A stretch of 64,000 bases of DNA, from NCBI RefSeq assembly GCF_963169125.1, contig NC_084793.1, positions 139,974,297-140,038,296 on the forward strand. The letters run 5' to 3'. The translations under genes were made by a program, and so were the position numbers. Below, one piece after another: positions 22,049-33,478 of this stretch; the first letter of the stretch is position 1, and every line of letters begins with the position of its first letter. A model generated the notes under the pieces. That model saw only the letters and a list, made by a program, of their open reading frames with translations, searched no databases and had not been told where the DNA came from. This stretch comes from Humulus lupulus. Lineage: Eukaryota > Streptophyta > Magnoliopsida > Rosales > Cannabaceae.

Positions 22049-22961
22049 TGTTGACCGCGTTTTTGGCCAACGACGTGTAGACGTCAAAAACGACAAAAAC
22101 CTTTAAGAGAAATAAACGACACAGACGATTTTTATAGTGATTCAGCCCCAATGTGTTGGTAATAGCCTAATCCACTTAGAGTTGAGATTATAGGTCTGCA
22201 CTCAAGATCAAATGAACCAGAGTCAAGTGAGTTTCTTCAGTGCAGATTACACGAATACAAGAATTCTCTCAAATACAAGTACTCTCTCTCTCTAGAAAAT
22301 TAAAATTCGAATCAAAAGTTCCCCCAAAAGTCCCCTTTATGATGCCATAAGCCTTGTATTTATAGGCTCAGGATCGTACAAATGGTATCCCCCCATAATC
22401 AGGATATTTTGTTATTCTCATTATATTTAATTTACAATAATATTCATAATATAATAATATACTATATTCGTGGGATAAACTGAGAGATTCCCGCATAAGC
22501 CAAGACCGATTCTTGTTGAAGCCGTTTCTGGGATCTCTTGCGTAGCCCTGCTCTGTCTAGTCGATCTGTATCACATTCAGGCTGGTCGGCCAAAATTTCA
22601 CTGGGCAGACACGCACCTAACTGGGCAGACATGCACTTAACTGGGTAGACATGCACTTGACTGGGCAGACATGCACTTGACTGGGCAGACATGCACTTGG
22701 CTGGTCGGACATGGTCATGACTGGTCGGCCAAGGTCATGCCTGGACAGACAAACATGTGACTGGTCAGACAAGGTCATGCCTGGGCAGACAAACACGTGA
22801 CTGGTCAGACATGGTCATGCATGAGCAGACAAACATGTGACTGGCCAGTCAAAATTCCTCACTGGTCTACCGGGTCACTCCTAAGCCAGATCACCCAACC
22901 ATTCCTTGCCATTTGTCATTTCTATTGCCACGTCATCGAACTCCAATTTTTGGGGATAACA
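22049..22961 (-). repeat. 3' LTR of gag-only element A
   Basis: In element sense it runs from TGTTATCCCC to CGGTCAACA, 913 bp. Compared with the partner LTR (941 bp) it has one fewer 20-bp unit in the internal array and scattered substitutions. A TATA box on the minus strand (TATAAATA) lies at 22357-22364. Confidence 0.85.
22601..22840. repeat. 20-bp tandem array in LTR, 12 units
   Basis: Twelve exact-length 20-bp units of the form CTGGGCAGACATGCACTTGA, with variants such as CTGGTCGGACATGGTCATGA. The partner LTR has 13 units (27963-28222). The array lies near the U3 start in element sense. Short open frames across it are translations of the repeat, not genes. Confidence 0.9.
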
Positions 22962-22980
22962 TTTGCCCCCCAAGTTTATT
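22962..22980 (-). promoter_or_regulatory. Polypurine tract of gag-only element A
   Basis: In element sense AACTTGGGGGGCAAA lies directly before the 3' LTR start TGTTATCCCC. The same tract is present in the sister element at 51383-51397, with GGTAAA instead of GGCAAA. Confidence 0.75.
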
Positions 22981-25115
22981 ATATGATATACTCACATAAT
23001 AAACTTTTCTTCTAGCAAAATGCTTTTGAGGTCATCCAAAAGCTTCCATTCGGTCGATAACTTTCACGTAATCCCACGATTGAACTTGTCTTTTGATTTC
23101 TTCAAATTCTATTTTTTGATCTTGTGGTAGTATCCCATGAGTAAGAAAACATGTTTGTGCCCCATGTCCTTGAGATTTATTGTCCTTTTGGACCTTATAG
23201 ACAATAGGTCATTATTTTTTGGCCCTTGAATGCATACGTGGTAAATGGTTTGTTGGAAAATATGTGTATAGTCAATCGGCCATTTTCATCTAACCACTCA
23301 GACAATGGGTATGCCTCAAGCTGCTCGGACGCAAAATATTTAGTCTTGAATTTTTATGCCCACCGATCGGTCACCTTGATGCCCCTCGGACACCTTGATG
23401 CTCCTCAGACATGCACACCACCATCTGCCAAGAAACGCCCAGCTGCTCGGACTAATACCCCCCACACCGCTCGGATGCAGCCTGCTGCTCGGACTAGCCT
23501 CCAGCCGATCGGACACCACAGCATCTGCCAAGCCATCACGCACATCTGCTCGGTCAAGTCCTCAAGCCAATCGGTCATCACGGCATCCGCCCAGCCATCA
23601 CGCGCATCTGCTCGGACTAGCCTCCAGCCGATCAGACATAATGGATACGTATCCCTCAACTCGGACACCACCAACTGATTGGACAAAGAGGCCCAGCTCC
23701 TCGGACGCTTGCCAGCAACACCTCGAGTGTACCACTACTCGGACACGCGTATACACGGCCACCCGATCGGCCATCACCATTTGCTCGGACAACAGGCACA
23801 ACTTCTCGGCACTCTCGGACATACCCAATGCAGCCGCTTGGACATACACACCCGTCCGATCGGTCATGTGTACTGCTCGGACACATGAATGCCCCCAAGC
23901 ATTTTAGACATCAAAGTCTCTTTTTTCCTCATGCACCCTATATTCTTACTTCTTAAAAAAAAATTATCTAAGTAGTAAAAATAAATATTTTTTTGTTGAA
24001 CTGACTGATTTGTTTGATTCACTCCAGGGACTCATCGATGTTATTCATGCTAAACAACAGAGTTTCCTACTCGACTAGTGATATATGCTTAGTCAACCAG
24101 GGAAGTTGTGTCTCCTCTCCCGACCGGGAAAACTTTGCACCTGATCAGCTAAACCTTGTACTTGGCTAGTAGTTTGCTCTTTATTCTTGTGAAGACAATT
24201 GTTGCTTAGCAGCTTTGATATTTCTCTCTTACAGCTGAGTTGTTGGCATTTATACTTTACTTTTCTTTTCTAACTTAAAACATTCTAAGTCTTTTTAGAA
24301 TTAAAAAGTTATAAGTTTTTTGTGAATAGTAAAGTCACTCTGATGTACGCCTTATATTTTCGCATGAGTACTTAGTTTTCTAACTTAGAAATTTTAGACA
24401 TTTCATAAGTCCATACTAAGTATACTTTCTCACACTCTTATTGCTCTAACATTTTATGAGCCTAATGTTTATTGTCACACGAATATCTGCTTCTAACTTG
24501 AAATTTTAAAAAATTCCAAGTTACTTAAGCTTTGTCAAACAAGTTAGCTTAATGACCTTTTTGGACTTCGAAAATTTACAAGTCAGCCTAAAAACAGATA
24601 TATTAACTCGTGCTCTTATTGCCTGTGTTAAATTATATACCAGTATACCCCATGTGCCCCCTAGGTGATCGAGGGTTGAAAGATCCTTAGTCACTTGCTA
24701 CTTGACCGAATCTGTTCGAGCAGTTGATTACTCGTGAAACACATAGAATATATGGAAAATATTCGAGCAGTTGAACACTGCTTGAACGTATCGACCAGTT
24801 GAACACTATCCGATTTTACCGACCAGTTGAACACTGCTCGGATAACTAACACACATGCATATTTGTAGCAAGAATCGACCACGCTGCGCGTGATCTCTTT
24901 TATTACTTGTAAATTAAAAAGGACAAAACATGTCTAATAACGAGTCTTAAACAACCAAAATTGTTCAAAAATAAAATGACTGGTTAGCAAATAACCAGCT
25001 CAATAAACCAAACTTAAATAACAAGTCAAACAACTTGAAATCAAGCTACCACTCTGAAAGCAGTATTTAGAAATAATATATCCTTCGATGCTCGCCACTC
25101 CAGTGGTTTCTGATC
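22981..25115 (-). other. Non-coding region between gag and 3' LTR of element A
   Basis: This takes the place where pol would be. At about 23270-23900 is a degenerate array built on GCTCGGAC, CGATCGG and CCTCGGACAC, more GC-rich than its surroundings. Overlapping short frames on both strands there are repeat translations. The rest (23910-25115) is AT-rich and aligns with 52020-52920 of the sister element. I see no pol remnant. Confidence 0.7.
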
Positions 25116-27347
25116 CTAGCACTCCCGCTCAGCATACCTCTCCCTTGCTTCGTTGCTCTCCTCAGCCAAGTGTGGACCTCCACATATAGTGTCTAAGGTA
25201 AAGTCCACAGGTCCGGGCTGCAAGGGTGGAGATATTTGTCGTCTGAAACCAGGATTGCTGCTGCCTCCTTCTCCTTGGGGTGTCTTTACCTGGTTCTTCC
25301 TCAACTTGCCCGACCAGAGAAGAAATTCTATCTCGTCCTTGAGGTGATTGCATTCATTCATGTCGTGACCATAATCTCCATGGAAATGACAAAACTTATT
25401 CATGTCTCTCTTCCTCATCTCTTTCCTGATGGGTGGAGGTTTCTTGTAGGGAACCTCTTCATGACAAGCAAGATATATCTCTGCTCGGCTGGTCGAGAAA
25501 GTGGTGTAGTTAGTGAACTGAGGCTCATACTTGGTTGGCTTTTCATTTGAACTCAACTTTGCTTTCTTTTCCTCATGGTGGTCAGACTCGTTATTTCCAC
25601 GTTTCTTTCCACCATCCTTAGGAGAGTCAGTTGATCCGCCCGGATTGTTTATGCCATTCTCCACTTTCTCTATTGCATCATCCAATTTCATATACTTGTC
25701 TGCTCGGTCAAGAAATTGTTGAAGTGTTGAAATTGGACTTCTATGTATGCTATCCCACAAAGGGCTCTGATAAGTTATCCCAGCGGATATGGCAACCATC
25801 TTCCCCTCATCTCCTACAGCAGTTGCTCTATTGGCTTCTCTCATGAATCTCTGTATATAATTCTTTAGAGACTCATCTTTTCCTTGTTTGATATCTGCCA
25901 AGTGGTTTGCATAAACTGGTGGAGTCCGGCCAGTGTTGAATTGTCTACAAAACTCCTTCCTGAATGCTTCCCAAGAGGTAATGGAGTTTGGCTTAAACTT
26001 CCAATACCATTCCTGGGCAGTATCTGACAAAGTAGTCGGGAAAACTCTGCACCGATAATCGTCACTTACTCCGAGCAATTCCATCTGGTCCTCAAAATTT
26101 CCAACATGTCTGATGGGATCTGCTTTTTCTGTATATACTGGCAGGACCGGTGCTTTATATTTTGCTGGTGGCTGGGCTGCTCTAATCCGGGCACAAAATG
26201 GGCTGCCACTCCGGTGGTCTATCGCATCTATCCCGGAAGGTCATTTTGACAAACCTTGCACTACAGCTGCTAGTACATCCAGCTGGGCTTGGATGGCTGG
26301 TGCAACTGATGAAGTTCCAAGATCTTGACCGCCTGGTCGGGCATTACCATCTGGCGCGCCGTCGTCAAGTATTTCTACTAGACTGGCAGGGCGGTCTAGA
26401 TTTTTCCCTTCGACCGGGACGGTCCTCCTCTTGTTGGTGATAACATCCCTTAGATCCTTTCGGGAAGCATGCTCTCCTTCTCGATCGAACACCGTACTCT
26501 TCGATTTCTCAGAGGGCTTACTACACGGGACTTGCGCTTTCCCACTACGCTGCTGGCCGGGGTGCAGTGGAGGCCTTTCGGTACGCCCAGGGCAGTCTTT
26601 TCCTCCTTGTTGGTCATTGCCCTCCTTTTCCTTTGACTGGTCGGTGTGATGACTATCAACCTCATCACGACCATGCCCATCTTTGAATTGTGAAGTCCTC
26701 TTCTCTCGAGGAGTCTTGCTCTGATCCTGCCTGGGTGGAGTCTTTTTACTGCCCGACCGGTGACTCCCTGATCTAGAAGTCTCTGATCGGTGGCTCCTGG
26801 AGGGGGTTCTAGAGTGCTCCCTTTGCGCCGAGGCAGTTCTGGATCGGTCCCCATCATCTTCCCGACTAGGGGGGTTAATCCTGCTTCTGCCCGGTCCTCG
26901 AGAATCGGCTCTGTCAGTGGTCCTTCGACCAGCGTTATTATTTCTTACTCCCTGGGTGGCTGCTTGTGCTGCAGCTTGAGCATTGGCTTGGGCCAATTGG
27001 GTAGCCGCTTCTAGAGCAAGTGCTGCTTCATGATGTCTCTGGTTGACCTTCTCCTGTTGTTGTCTGAGCTCTTCGCTTCTGGCCTCCATATCGCGCCTTT
27101 GCTGCTCTAACGTGGCTTTCTGGTTGGCCATCTCTTCAACGAACGCCTCCTGTCTGGCGTGGAATTGTGCCATCTCTTCCTGGAAGGCCCCCATGGCTTC
27201 CTGGAGTTCTACAACTTCTGGAGTCACGTCCTCGAGCATGACCCTAGGCTCAGTCTCATGGTCTTGTGGGCCAGGACCTTCTGATCTAGCAGGCTCTTTA
27301 GAGGAGCCTGTCTTCTTGGAGTCTGCATTGGTGCTCTTAGGCGCCAT
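25116..27347 (-). pseudogene. Tat-like gag of element A, one in-frame stop
   Basis: One frame runs from ATG at 27347 to TAG at 25116-25118, 744 codons, with a single internal TGA at 26241-26243. The first part is acidic and glutamine-rich with a coiled-coil stretch (EEMANQKATLEQQRRDMEAR), then a basic Arg/Ser region (RTPSRSHRSETSRSG). After the TGA come the gag core (CRVFPTTLSDTAQEWYWKF, SWEAFRKEFCRQF, LKNYIQRFMREA) and the Tat zinc-binding motif KFCHFHGDYGHDMNEC. It ends ARERYAEREC, where Tat gag-pol would continue into protease. The ending is shared with the sister element, so it is a family trait. Confidence 0.85.
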
Positions 27348-27383
27348 AATACTTCAGGGACCGTCTGTCTTTCTTTTCAGGCT

Positions 27384-27402
27384 CTCAATGAAAGCACCAA
27401 AA
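27384..27402 (-). promoter_or_regulatory. Primer-binding site of gag-only element A
   Basis: Directly next to the 5' LTR, in element sense, is TTTTGGTGCTTTCATTGAG, and the same sequence lies at 55205-55223 in the sister element. The TGG start fits pairing with a tRNA CCA end. I cannot name the tRNA. Confidence 0.6.
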
Positions 27403-28343
27403 TGTTGACCGCGTTTTTGGCCAACGACGTGTAGACGTCAAAAACGACAAAATCCTTCAAGAGAAATAAACGACACAGACGATTTTTATAGTGGTTCAAC
27501 CCCAATGTATTGGTAATAGCCTAATCCACTTAGAGTTGAGATTATAGGTCTACACTAAAGATCAGAAGAACCAGAGTCAAGTGAGTTTCTTCAGTGCAGA
27601 TTACAAGAATACAAGTATACAAGAATTCTCTCAAATACAAGTACTCTCTCTCTCTAGTAAATTAGAATTCGAATCAAAAGTTCCCCCAAAAGTCCCCTTT
27701 ATGATGCCATAAGCCTTGTATTTATAGGCTCAGGATTGTACAGATGGTATCCCCCCATAATCGGGATATTTTGTTATTCTCATTATATTTAATTTACAAT
27801 AATATTCATAATATAACAATATACTATATTCGTGGGATAAACTGAGAGATTCGCGCACAAGCCAAGACCGATTCTTGTTGAAGCCATTTCTGGGATCTCT
27901 TGCATAGCCCTGCTCTGTCTAGTCGATCCGTATCACATTCAAGCTGGTCGGCCAAACTTTCACTGGGTAGACACACACCTAACTGGGCAGACATGCACTT
28001 AACTGGGCAGACATGCACTTGACTGGGCAGACATGCACTTGACTGGGCAGACATGCACTTGACTGGGCAGACATGCACTTGGCTGGTCGGACATGGTCAT
28101 GACTGGTTGGCCAAGGTCATGCCTGGGCAGACAAACATGTGACTGGTCGGACAAGGTCATGCCTGGGCAGACAAACACATGACTGGTCGGACATGGTCAT
28201 GCCTGGGCAGACAAACATGTGACTGGCCAGTCAAAATTCTTCACTGGTCTACCGAGTCACTCCTAAGCCAGATCACCCAACCATTCCTTGCCATTTGTCA
28301 TTTCAATTGCCACGTCATCGAACTCCAATTTTTGGGGATTACA
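27403..28343 (-). repeat. 5' LTR of gag-only element A
   Basis: 941 bp. In element sense it starts TGTAATCCCC (the partner has TGTTATCCCC) and ends CGGTCAACA. A TATA box on the minus strand lies at 27719-27726. A 13-unit, 20-bp array occupies 27963-28222. About ten differences from the partner can be counted by eye in the first 220 bp from the gag-proximal end, so the insertion is not recent. Confidence 0.85.
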
Positions 28344-29184
28344 GTCTCAATTAATTAATTTAATTATCAATTAAAATTATCAAAGTTGACCAGGTCAATT
28401 TTGGATAGTTTCACAGAGTTATACAATTCAGAGAAGAAAAGAGAAATTATGGAAGATTTATTAATTAAGATAAATTGATATCTAAATTAATAAATAAGTT
28501 TAAATCAAGGTTCAAATTATAAATAATTAATTTGATAAATGATTTAAATAATTATTTAATTCATTAAATCAATAGAAAATAATACAGGCATTGATTTTAA
28601 GTCCAACTTGCTTATAATCAAATAGGAAATTTCACGGGCCTAAAGCCCATGATAATTTCGATCTAGGGCTGTTAATTGGCTATTATTTTATTGATTTTTT
28701 AATTAAATAAATGACCTAAATAAGTCTATAAAAATTAATGCTAAGAGAGAGTTGTAAATATAAGTCAAAACACATGTTCAGATTTCTGAAACACAAGTTT
28801 CTGATAGGTTTTAGATTATCTCTAAACATAAGTCATTTTCTAAGCCTCATTGTTCTTTTCTCTTCTTCTTCTCTCTGTATCTATCTCATGTGTTAATAAT
28901 TGCCCACTTTAGTCTAGGTGATTCTAAGGATACTTTGGAAGGCTGTGAAGAAAATTGAAGATCGGTTCGGTTTCTTGCTAACACTCTACAATAGAAAGGA
29001 TACAAGGGTTAGAGAAACTGAAGGAATGACTCTATTATTCTGCTGCGTATAATATAAGTATTCTTATCATTATTTCTCTTTGAATTAAATTTTAGAAACA
29101 CGTTCTAGGTTGTCTCATATTAACTTGTTTAATATTATATCTACATGAAAATAAATAAATATCATGTATAAGTTTCCTAACAAC

Positions 29185-29196
29185 TGGTCTCAGAGC
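29185..29196 (+). promoter_or_regulatory. Copia primer-binding site
   Basis: TGGTCTCAGAGC lies two bases after the 5' LTR end (CCTAACA). It differs by one base from TGGTATCAGAGC, the usual plant site for initiator methionine tRNA. Confidence 0.8.
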
Positions 29197-31617
29197 CTTT
29201 GGTAATCTTTATTTTCATGCATTAACATGTTAAAAATTGAATTATTTGATGTGTTTGAATAATTGGATGGATTATTAGCAAATTTTAGGTTATTTTGTTG
29301 TATTTTCTATGCCATTAATTTTTATACATGCTTTATTTTGTGTAAAACATGGTAGAAATTAATTAGAAAATGGTTTTGGTTTGAAAACTTACACACAAAA
29401 ATTTTCCGAAAATTTTTCTGAAATTTTTTTGGCCTGGCTGCCCATGCGTGCGCGCACCAGCGCGCACACCGCGCGCGCTCCTGCACGAGTCACCTAGTCT
29501 CCGCGCGCGCACGCCTACGCACGTTACCCAATTGCACGCGCACTCCACGGCAGCCAGCCCCACCTGCGCACGCACCCCACGGCAGCCTCGTCGTCCGCGT
29601 GCGCACGCACCTGCAGTCAGGCCACGGTGAACAGTACCCAAAACGGGTGTTGTTCATCCCAAAAAAATTTTAATTTTTTTATTTAAAAAATAAAAATATG
29701 AAAATTAAGTATTTATAATCAAAGCCAAAAATATCATATTTATTTTATCATTTAAAAATATTTTTTAAAATAATATATATTTGTTAGTTGAGATTTAAAT
29801 AATTAGATATTTCTACAAAGATTCAAATTCAAATTTAAAAATAGACTGACAACTTAATTTTAAATCTTTTAATATATTAAAATATTAGAATTAAGATATC
29901 AGATATTTAAGATATTTTTCTTTTAAATAATTTTATTTTTATTAAATCTTTATTTGAAAATATAAATATCTATTTATTCTAGAGTTTTTAATATTTAATT
30001 ATTTGAAATTTGAAATTTGTTAGTTAGATACTTTTATGGATTTTTGAATTTGTTTAACTGTTTTTGAGATATTTTAGGGTTGATATAACTATAAATATTT
30101 TATTTTTTTAAATGGTTAAAATATTAGCTTATTGTTATAACAACACAAGATATTTTTTTAAAAATAGTTAAGATGATAAATGAGATTTAAATTATATTTG
30201 GTTAATTGTTGATAAATCATGTTTAAATTAAATTAATATTTTTTTTCAAACTAACCTAAACCAAGTTGATTGTTGATAAATGAAATTTAAATTAATTATT
30301 GTTAATTGTTGATAAATTTCATTTAAATTGACTTATTTTTTGTAAAAATTTAATTAATTTGAATTTTTGATAAATTCTAGAAAATTAATTGTGGTAATTT
30401 TGCAAATGAAATAAATTGTGGCATTTTTGCATAAACTCATAGACTTGCTCATATAGTAACATAATTAGGCCCATCCAATTATAACATGTCTGTTTGCACT
30501 ATATGTGGTATTTTTGCAATTAGGCTTAGATGCATATAGTGGCCCATATGTTTTCTAGATATATGGTTTTTTCCAAATAAAATATTCATAAAATGATAGG
30601 TTTTATTTGAGCCCATTAGAAAATGTAAAGTTTAAATTCCTCTCTTGTGGGTAATTTCACTTGTGAATGCACATTTACTTTGCATGACTATAGTGAGCAT
30701 AATCAATTAATAACAACTAATAAAACGAAGGTTTAAATTCCTATCTTTTGGACCTTGTATGGAAATATGGGGGTCTTTGTAGTGGGAACGACATACTGAA
30801 CCCAGCCCTCCTCCATACAAGTCCAATTGTTAAGGCCCATTTACCTGAGTTGGACTTAATTGTATAGGTTCATTATATTAGTTAAACCTAAATATTGATT
30901 AGCCACAAATTATTTCTAAATTAATTGAATTTGTTTCAATGTAACACTTTATAATTAATTGGAAATTATAAGACTTTGGTTTTAAAAGGTTAATCTTTTC
31001 AATTTTTTGGAGAACCATAGTCATTAATTTTCTAAAAATAAATAATAAAAATACTATTTTTTTTAATTTTATAATGAGCTAATATTAAGAATTATATTCG
31101 ATCTCCACCGTTGGTTTAACAAGGTCAATAACATAATGGGGCCTCGAGACACTTTGATTCGTTCCCTTATGGAAGGTGTTCATTAGTTATTTTGATAAGG
31201 TTAGATTTCGAAAGACAGATAATTATAGGTCAAATTCTACTAGACTCACCCCTATGGTGACTACTATGACTAAATTTATTGATTATGGAAACCATGGGTC
31301 TAGCTGATAAAATAAGAGATTTTGTTTTCTTATTTTGATTGAATAGTAGGTTGTTAATAATGGTGTCCATTATTAAATAAGTTCACAACTTTATTTAACT
31401 AGTGGTATTTTTTACTCTCGCCAACCGGGACAAGGTTCTCATAGATTAGTTAAAAACCTAAAGAAATAGATATATGATTGTTTTTGGTATTTTTTTTTCT
31501 CATATCTTACATATATTTTATATGTGTTGTGCTATTTCTTGAAATTAGTGTGAATAGGAGTTTTATTGAGCAAATGTGATTGATTCCTATTTTATTAATA
31601 ATTTGTAGTTTTAAGTA
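29197..31617 (+). other. Long untranslated leader of the copia element
   Basis: About 2.4 kb of mostly AT-rich DNA between primer site and gag. No supportable coding region. It contains a striking GC-rich island at 29441-29632 (listed separately) and long A/T-only stretches at 29660-30430. Confidence 0.6.
29441..29632. repeat. CpG-dense GC-rich island in the copia leader
   Basis: About 190 bp with repeated GCGCGC, CGCACGC and CACGGCAGCC motifs, inside sequence that is otherwise strongly AT-rich. Short frames on either strand reflect the CG repeats and are not genes. Confidence 0.7.
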
Positions 31618-32219
31618 TGGCTACGTCTACTCCCATCCTTTCTCAACTTTCGATGGAGAAAACTTCCTTAAATGGAAGCAAAACATCAACATTGTGTTGA
31701 TTGGTAACAACTCCGAGTTCGACATGACTGAGTAATCCCCGGAACGAGCACCGTCTCCGCACGTTCTTGATGGCATCGTAAATTCTTGGATATCACTGTC
31801 TCCGCACGTACGTGACGGTACAGTCAATGCTCTGATGGCACTGTGTCCGCACATTCATGATCAACTCAACTATGGCCTGACACAGCTCATGAACGAGCTT
31901 CAGAATTTCGAGTCTATCATGGGTGGACCTAGTAAAGGAGGAGAAAATAATACTACTATTATTGCTGCTAATCCAGCTAAGGCTGAAACTAACCAAGCTT
32001 TGTCTTCAAAAGCTAGAAACAAGAGGAAAGATGGACAAAACAATAACCCCAAGCCTACAAAGGCTGCAAAGACGAGTGCACAACCAAATGCACAGACACT
32101 TAAGGGGATAAACAATAAAAACAAGAAAGTTAAAGATAAGTGATTTCTCCGCAAAGAGAAGGGCCATTGGAAATGAGATTGCCCTAAGTTTCTAGCAGCG
32201 AAAAACAAAGGTAATGATT
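31618..32219 (+). pseudogene. Copia gag with large internal deletion
   Basis: The frame starts MATSTPILSQL, shifts, then reads FDGENFLKWKQNINIVLIGNN, the usual copia gag start. After a stop (TAA at 31733-31735) the central domain is missing. Three diverged copies of a segment with CTCCGCACGT..TGATGG fill the gap. The C-terminal part resumes at LTQLMNELQNFES and runs through a Lys-rich tail (31835-32140) to a relic zinc knuckle (KGHWK-stop-DCPKF). Confidence 0.7.
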
Positions 32220-32921
32220 ATAGTTCATTTATCTTAGAAACATGTGTTTTAGAGAATGATAAATCTATTTGGATTATTGATTCTAGATCTACCAACCATG
32301 TTTGTAACGCTTTATAACTTCTTGAATCGTGGGAGGAAGTGAACGAAGGCGGCTTAAAGCTTAGAGTTGGGAACAGAGCGTTCGTTGCGGTCCAAGTTAG
32401 AGGAAGAGCTCGTCTGAAGTTCGAAAATAAATTTTTAATTTTAAATGATGTATTTTTTATTCCAGATTTTAGTAGAAATTTAATTTCAGTTTCCATATTG
32501 CAATTAAAACGAACCCCTCTATGTATTGCATGTTTGGAAAGTGGGCTTTATATTATGCAACCTAACGAACCCCTCGCTCTTAACAATGATTTATTCAAAG
32601 TAGCTAAACCTAGGACCAATAAATGTCAAAAGACTGATAATGATAATATGACGTATATATGGCACTTGAGACTAGGTCACATTGACTATGATAGGATTCA
32701 AAGACTTACAAAGGACGGGCCTTTGAGGGAACTCACCTTAGATGAATTACCTGTCTGTGAATCTTATTTAGAAGGCAAATTAATCAAGCGTCCATTCTCT
32801 GCAAAGGGTGATAGGACAAAAGAACCACTTGGACTTGTGAATTTAGATGTTTGTGGACCTTTGAATGTACAAGCCAGGAGTGGTTTTGAGTATTCTGTCA
32901 CTTTCATTGATGATTACTCTA
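32220..32921 (+). pseudogene. Copia protease and first half of integrase
   Basis: SIWIIDSRSTNHVCN is the copia protease active-site region, with DSR replacing DSG. Two stops follow near 32315. Then come the pre-integrase zinc domain (WHLRLGHIDYDRIQRL, VCESYLEGK) and the first part of the catalytic core (LVNLDVCGPLNV, YSVTFIDDYS). The coding sequence is cut at 32921 by a solo LTR and resumes at 34813 as RYSCLYLMHRK. Confidence 0.85.
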
Positions 32922-33337
32922 TGTAGAGTCCTAGAATGTTTACTTAATTAGCTAGTTAGTAGTAGTTGTAGTCATTTAGATTTCGTGGATTTTGGTTCAA
33001 ACCGGGACTTAGTTGGAAACTCCTAGCAACAGTTATGGATTTTATAAGTTTAACCTATAGTTTAAGAATATAAATTATAACATAAGGTTTTATTAATATT
33101 GTTGGTCCTAGATATATTATTTATTATAACCTAAGGTTTAGATAGAGCCAATAGGAATATGACACTTGTCATGAGCATGATTATTAAGGAATTATGTATT
33201 TTAATGATTAAATAAAGAAATAGAAGCCTTAGCACCTACCAGAAACTGTTAGGGTCGTATTTTGACTCAGTCAAAGCAGTTATCCAACCTTAATTATGCT
33301 GAAAAAGTGCAATTACGTGTTTAAAATATTCACGTAA

Positions 33338-33478
33338 GTCGATATATCGCAGCTAGGAGCCGATATATCGCTTGACGAAGGATACGGAAAACGCGTTGAC
33401 GTTGCACGAACGTACAAACAGAGGCTCGGGATTAGGGCAGAGTCGATATATCATCACATAGGGGTGATATATCGCCCT
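33338..33478. repeat. Clustered GATATATC palindromes in solo LTR U3
   Basis: CGATATATCG-type palindromes occur four times at about 33339, 33361, 33443 and 33466, with variants in the flanks. They lie about 180-310 bp upstream of the TATA box at 33652. Confidence 0.75.

Larger units (their letters stand above)
22049..28343 (-). mobile_element. Gag-only LTR retrotransposon A (TR-GAG type)
   Basis: The element reads on the minus strand: 5' LTR 28343-27403, primer site, gag 27347-25116, about 2.1 kb of non-coding sequence, polypurine tract and 3' LTR 22961-22049. Flanking 5-mers are GTCTT and GTCTC, and the uninterrupted 3' LTR of the host copia reads GTCTC at the same place (about 46001), confirming the insertion site. 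There is no protease, reverse transcriptase or integrase. Gag matches Tat gag, so a Tat element is the likely source of pol. A sister copy lies at 50279-56327. Confidence 0.85.
20933..29182 (+). repeat. Copia 5' LTR, split by a gag-only element
   Basis: The left part (20933-22048) and right part (28349-29182) align with the 3' LTR from its start (GGGGTTTTATGCCCTAATTA) to its end (GTATAAGTTTCCTAACA). The first bases read AGTTGGGG where the 3' LTR has TGTGGGG. Without the insert it is about 1950 bp. It has about 80 bp near 21675-21755 that the 3' LTR lacks. A TATA-like CTATAAAAA lies near 28720. Confidence 0.85.

Noticed and set aside
22462..22692. Open frames with Cys/Ser/Gln-rich repeats in the LTRs of the gag-only elements (also near 27824-28078, 50895-51176 and 55822-56124)
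   Set aside because: They are translations of the 20-bp tandem array, have different repeats in each frame and strand, and lie in U3 of LTRs. They are not genes.
23226..23907. Several overlapping frames of 70-170 codons on both strands
   Set aside because: They overlap in a GC-rich TCGGAC array with no stops because of composition. No domain is recognisable and sister element B lacks most of the array.
29363..29641. 92-codon minus frame and 60-codon plus frame in the GC island
   Set aside because: Composition-driven frames in a CpG-rich repeat within the copia leader, with no recognisable motif.
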